A DNA stretch of 64,000 bases from Archilochus colubris. Taxonomy: Eukaryota; Chordata; Aves; Apodiformes; Trochilidae. The position numbers and the translations under genes are program-made. The stretch is taken from positions 70,217,709 through 70,281,708 of the forward strand of contig CM041084.1 in NCBI GenBank assembly GCA_023079485.1, given 5' to 3'. How positions within the stretch are numbered: position 1 is the stretch's first letter; each line of letters opens with the position of its first letter. The notes under the pieces were generated by a model. It searched no databases and was not told the origin of the DNA. It worked only from the letters and a program-made list of their open reading frames with translations. Below, one piece after another: positions 60,406-64,000 of the stretch.

Positions 60406-61631
60406 CTTGGAAAGGTTACAGTGCCTTAACAGTTGGGGGTTTTAAAAGTAAAGAGGCATCTGCATAACATATATAAAGCAGATGTTAATTCAGACAGGCA
60501 GTAGTGCCTCTTTAACAACATTCCTGCCTTATGTGTTGTGATTCCTGTTTTGTCAGGAGGTGAGGAAGCTCTCAGAAGTCTCAACACCAGTTCTGTCTGT
60601 GATACCTGAGTCATGGTTGTTGCAGTCATTTATCTAGTGTTATAAAACCAATATGATATATGAAGTTAAGTAGTATGGAATGAATAGAGGAATTGTTATG
60701 ACATAATTTTCAGTGCTCTTTCTACTATCTTCAAGGCAGGATCAGGTGATAAGCAGAACCCAAGGCCTCCTATGTTTATGGAGGCACAGATTTTCATCTT
60801 GTCAGATGAGCAAGTGTTTGAGAAGTCACTCAAACTCTTTTTTTCTTGCTGGCTTCCTGGCTCTCCAATAGTGCATAACTTTGTATGAGTCTGTGGAAAC
60901 AAGGCTCCTGTCTTAAAGTGGTACAGCATAAGTTAGGCAAAATAGAAACAGCAGTGTTTTGTGCATATCTGCAACAATACACGGTATGCACCAGGTAAAA
61001 GTGTGTAACTGGGTGGATATATCTGCACATCTATTTTCTGAGCAATTTGAGATGGAAAGACTTCTTAGCTAGAAAAAAATCTCCAAATGTTATTGCAGAC
61101 TGTTGTTTCCAAAGCATTTTGCCACGTTCCATGAAGTGGCAATTTATAGTGTAATTTCCCTGGCCCTTCCCATTTACACATGCAAACAAGGTAAGATCCA
61201 GGCTCAGAACTTTGATTGCACACTAAGCATGACCATAAATGGATCTTGCATGTCTGTCATGTCTCTGAAGGCATGAAATTCTGTCAGGGCTGTGTAAGTG
61301 GTTTTCAAGCTTCCTGATGCTGAAGTCATTAACATTTCAAAAAAGTCAGCCAAGACTTTCTTCTGCCTTCATCGTGGTTGGAATAGGAAAGTAACTAATG
61401 TGGGAGGCTACACTTGGGCTGATTCACTGCTAAGAGCGAAGTATACATGAACACCAATAACAGAAGCAGATGATCTGCTTGAACCTGCAACCTGAAGGCT
61501 TGTCTGCTTGACACAATGTTGATGAACCACTTTTTCTTGATGCTCAAGGCATGTAAAGCCACAGACAATCATTAACTGTTGTGTGCAATGTAGTCAATAA
61601 ATTGCCATCAGACTTTCCCTTCCATTTAACT
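60406..61631. other. Downstream flank next to the CDH20 3' UTR
   Basis: AT-rich, with only short frames and no transposon recognised. It could still be transcribed if CDH20 uses a more distal poly(A) site than those marked. Confidence 0.55.
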
Positions 61632-61889
61632 TTTATTAAAAGAGGTGCTAAGGTACTGTACTGTATGCAGTACATCATATTTATTACCAAAATTAACAAA
61701 TATACAAAACTTATACATGTAATTTTCTTACATCCATTTATTGGTCTATAATACTGCATTTGTTCAAGTAGGTTATCTACAGTATGTAAACATCCCTTGG
61801 ATTGACCTCACACAGATTAGGAAAGCCCATCTAACCCATGTATTAACCAAATATAGCTTTTTCTTTTTCTTTTTCTTTTTAAATTTATT
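61632..61889 (-). promoter_or_regulatory. Cluster of candidate poly(A) signals for CDH20
   Basis: Four AATAAA hexamers occur on the minus strand (TTTATT on the plus strand) at 61884-61889, 61737-61742, 61680-61685 and 61632-61637. They lie 0.85-1.1 kb beyond the stop codon, a normal 3' UTR length. A small perfect hairpin (GTACTG, loop TATG, CAGTAC; 61658-61673) sits between the last two. No clear GU-rich downstream element could be picked by eye, so which signal is used is unknown. Confidence 0.4.
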
Positions 61890-62737
61890 TGGCTTTCATC
61901 GGTAGAATCTAATCTTCACATTTGGCACATGGAAGAGACATCTACAGTGCAAAAGAGGCAGATTTTCTGGTTTTGTTCTGAGCAGTTTAGCGGAGTCATG
62001 GTTTTAAAGAGCTGAGAATAAATTTACACAAACTTGATAGGAGATGGATTAGTGTTAACGCTCATAGATCAGTGATTAAACTAGAGCAGAAATTCAAAGC
62101 CTCTTCCCCAGCCCACTCGGCCAGGTGGAAAAAACAACTCAGCCTTGTTCCTAAGGATTAAAGAAGGACTCTGTTAGCAACAGAGAGAGGAGGTTTAGTT
62201 TACAAAGAGCCCTCTGAGATTCCAGTTTCGATTTTCTGCTTTGTAGGATTCTCCCCCCACCCTCCCCCCCCTTGTTTGAAAGCAATTTGTTCCCTTTTTA
62301 ATGTTGGAAAAATACCTGGTGGATAACCACTTTTCTATGCTGGCAATTTCTCATTGAGTTGGAGGTTACAGTTGGAGTTCACAGATCTTTGAACCCAGAT
62401 GGACAGAGCTCAGTAAGCTGCCACGTACAAGGGAGAGAAAGAGGGAGGGAGGGAAAAAGAGAGTAATGTAACTGTATTCCAGTTGGGGAGCTTTCCAGCT
62501 TTGCTGTAAAAACCGTGAAAAAACCTTCTTCCTTCTGCTTCAAAAACGTGACTTAATTTAACTGAGTAAAGCTAATCCAGAGAGAGACCTTCATTCGCAC
62601 CCTTCTTCCCATTCTCATCCAAGCACCGTATTGCTAATTTTTAGGAGGCCTCACCCATGTCCATGGAAGCATCTGATGAGAATGGACCTAACCGGACACC
62701 GTTTCTCATGGAAACCCCTTTGCTAGTTCCCCCTCTG
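61632..62737 (-). other. CDH20: Probable 3' UTR of CDH20
   Basis: This stretch follows the cadherin stop codon on the minus strand and reaches a cluster of AATAAA hexamers. The segment is inferred to be transcribed. Its end is uncertain because longer 3' UTRs are common in neuronal genes. Visible elements, read in the mRNA sense, are a run of G8-A-G3-T-G6 (62271-62253), a CU-rich tract (62463-62431) of the kind bound by polypyrimidine-tract proteins, and an AAAAAG-type tract at about 61880-61860. No open reading frame of note and no transposon is seen in it. Confidence 0.55.
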
Positions 62738-63237
62738 TTACCACAGAGCCCCGCTGCTGTCTGTGGCACCATACATCTCAGCCAGCTTTTTGAAGCGTGG
62801 CCCCCAGTCCGTCAGGTAGTCATAGCTCTGGTCTGAGTCTGTCGTCACAGACTGCAGGGAGCTGAGGGACTCCGCCACCGAGCCGTTCCCTTCAAACATG
62901 TACGTCTGGAGGGAGTCAAAGGGAGGTGCCCACAAGTCCATGTCAGCTTCATACAGCTTGGCGAGCACGTAGTTGTGGACGTTGTTGTCCATGACGCGTG
63001 CCTGAGGCACGTACCGGGAGAGGCTCTCTATTTCGGGGAGCATATCCTGCCGGTTTTTTGCCACCATCTGGGCCTCCCGTGGGTTCCACATGGCGGCGAT
63101 ATCGAAGGCCTCAGTGTCCTCCTCCCCGCCGCCTTCATCATCGTACCTGACGATGTTCTCATGGATGTTCTCCTCTTCGTCGATGATATACGGCTGCTTC
63201 CGCTGGCGCCGCATGGAGAGGATGAGGAGCACCAGCA
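62738..63237 (-). CDS. CDH20: Cadherin-20, last coding exon (partial CDS, C-terminal tail)
   Basis: This exon encodes the last 166 residues of a type II classical cadherin, a calcium-dependent adhesion receptor of the plasma membrane. On the minus strand a pyrimidine-rich stretch ends in CAG at 63240-63238. The exon then opens with TG of a split Val codon, runs 500 nt and stops at TAA (62740-62738). The first residues (VLVLLIL) finish the transmembrane helix, and basic residues (RRQRK) mark the cytosolic side. Next comes the juxtamembrane core YDDEGGGEEDTEAFDI, which in this family binds p120-catenin. Near the end, a serine-rich LSSLQS stretch and DYLTDWGPRFKKLAEMYG form the beta-catenin-binding region. 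The tail is complete and undamaged. The family is certain. The choice of CDH20 rests on recalled features: the PYIIDEEENIHENIVRYDDE block, the MWNPREAQ segment, the DLWAPPFDSLQTYMFEG block and a C-terminus ending in LW. CDH7 is a close paralogue but differs in the central tail as I recall it. Upstream exons lie beyond the window. Confidence 0.9.
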
Positions 63238-64000
63238 CTGCGGGAGGCAACCAAGATATGGGGCTGTCAGCAAGAAGGCAGATCTTACATGGCTGCCTGC
63301 TGCCCTGCTTCCCCTCAAGTGAGCCCAGACAGCCTCTGGAATTTAAAGAGCTGTAGTGTTTCCAGGTGGAGAGGTACAGAAATACCTGTCCCCCCTGCCC
63401 CAGTTAAAATTAGTAACTTGAAGTCCTGCTAATCTACCCCTTTTCTCAAACTTCATTCTTAGCTCTCAGTGGCACTATAGATACGTCTATCCCACAGTGC
63501 TTGGCAATGCACTGTAGTGGTGAGCTACTTTTAAGCTAGCCAGGTCAGGTATCAGTAATGATTTGTCTGCAGTGGCACACAGATCCATAGAGAAAGTTTT
63601 CTCCTGCTGTGTAGCTGGGTTTTGCAGCCTGCTTTAGGGATGCCCCTAGAGGGCTGGGTGCTGCGTGACACATAGACACATGGTGCTGAAGCACTGTGGT
63701 GATATGTCTGCCTACACAACAAAGGGCAGACCTAGCTCCTTGGGCTGCTCTGAAGCATTTCTTTGTTTGTCTGCAAGGCACTACCTTAAGCTGGGAAGGC
63801 TGACCATCAGGTGCTTGGCACTAGCATCTACTAGATGTAGATGCTTCTTAGCACAGGGAGAAGTGGTCATACAGGCACAAGTGACCTTTACTATTGAAAA
63901 TGTGCCATCATCTGGTGTTGACTCTATTTCCAGGGCTCAATTTTTGAACAGAGGTAGCTAGGGTCCTCTGTAGAGTCAGAATTGAGGCAGTTTTGAAGTT
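63238..64000 (-). other. CDH20: Last intron of CDH20 (partial)
   Basis: This is the sequence upstream of the last cadherin exon on the minus strand. The acceptor is a CT-rich run ending in CCCGCAG directly before the exon. Nothing resembling the penultimate cadherin exon (fifth ectodomain and start of the membrane helix) is seen up to the window edge. The short frames in this interval have no recognisable content. Confidence 0.7.

Noticed and set aside
62975..63356. Plus-strand frames of 88-115 codons opposite the cadherin exon
   Set aside because: Shadows of the conserved minus-strand coding sequence.

Overview
The window looks like avian (sauropsid) nuclear DNA. It is AT-rich and repeat-poor, and nearly all recognisable mobile elements are CR1 LINE copies, most of them 5'-truncated and several ending in the ATTCTRTG-type CR1 tail. 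A few very old MIR-like relics are also suggested. I see no mammalian-type Alu or L1 elements. This is read from the sequence and from general knowledge of bird genomes; species and chromosome cannot be told.

The only protein-coding sequence I can defend is at the far right. Positions 62738-63237 on the minus strand are the last coding exon of a type II classical cadherin, carrying the end of the membrane segment and the whole catenin-binding tail. Its C-terminal sequence fits cadherin-20 (CDH20) best. Bases 63238-64000 are the preceding intron. Bases 62737 down to about 61630 look like the 3' UTR, with a G-rich potential quadruplex, a CU-rich tract and a cluster of AATAAA signals. Because the gene runs right to left, the rest of the window is its downstream flank: about 61 kb with no other convincing gene, which fits the large gene-poor interval known next to CDH20 in vertebrates.

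Layout from left to right: 1-2.5 kb unique DNA; 2.5-3.1 kb CR1 tail (minus); 3.1-12.6 kb unique DNA with a perfect homeodomain-type inverted repeat at 6.42 kb; 12.66-14.5 kb an internally deleted CR1 that keeps both its 5' region and its 3' end (plus); 14.5-31.8 kb unique DNA with an X-box-like motif cluster at 21.5 kb and a doubtful retroviral-like relic at 28.3-29.0 kb; 31.8-33.1 kb three short CR1 tails; 33.1-39.0 kb unique DNA with a TCF/LEF-type motif cluster near 35 kb and a 57-bp tandem duplication at 36.3 kb; 39.0-39.5 kb a CpG-containing GC-rich patch followed by about 390 bp of (TTGCC)n; 39.5-45.5 kb unique DNA; 45.5 and 46.8 kb two CR1 tails (minus); 47.2-57.3 kb unique DNA with three MIR-like relics; 57.3 kb a very old CR1/L3-like fragment; 59.3-60.4 kb a CR1 reverse-transcriptase fragment (plus); then the CDH20 3' end.

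I found no multi-gene system, CRISPR array, operon or RNA gene. The points most worth checking are the long pentanucleotide repeat with its palindromic GC-rich flank, the CR1 copy that kept both ends, the motif clusters that could be enhancers in the cadherin flank, and the G-rich element in the predicted CDH20 3' UTR. Motif-based statements are made by eye and need conservation or chromatin data.
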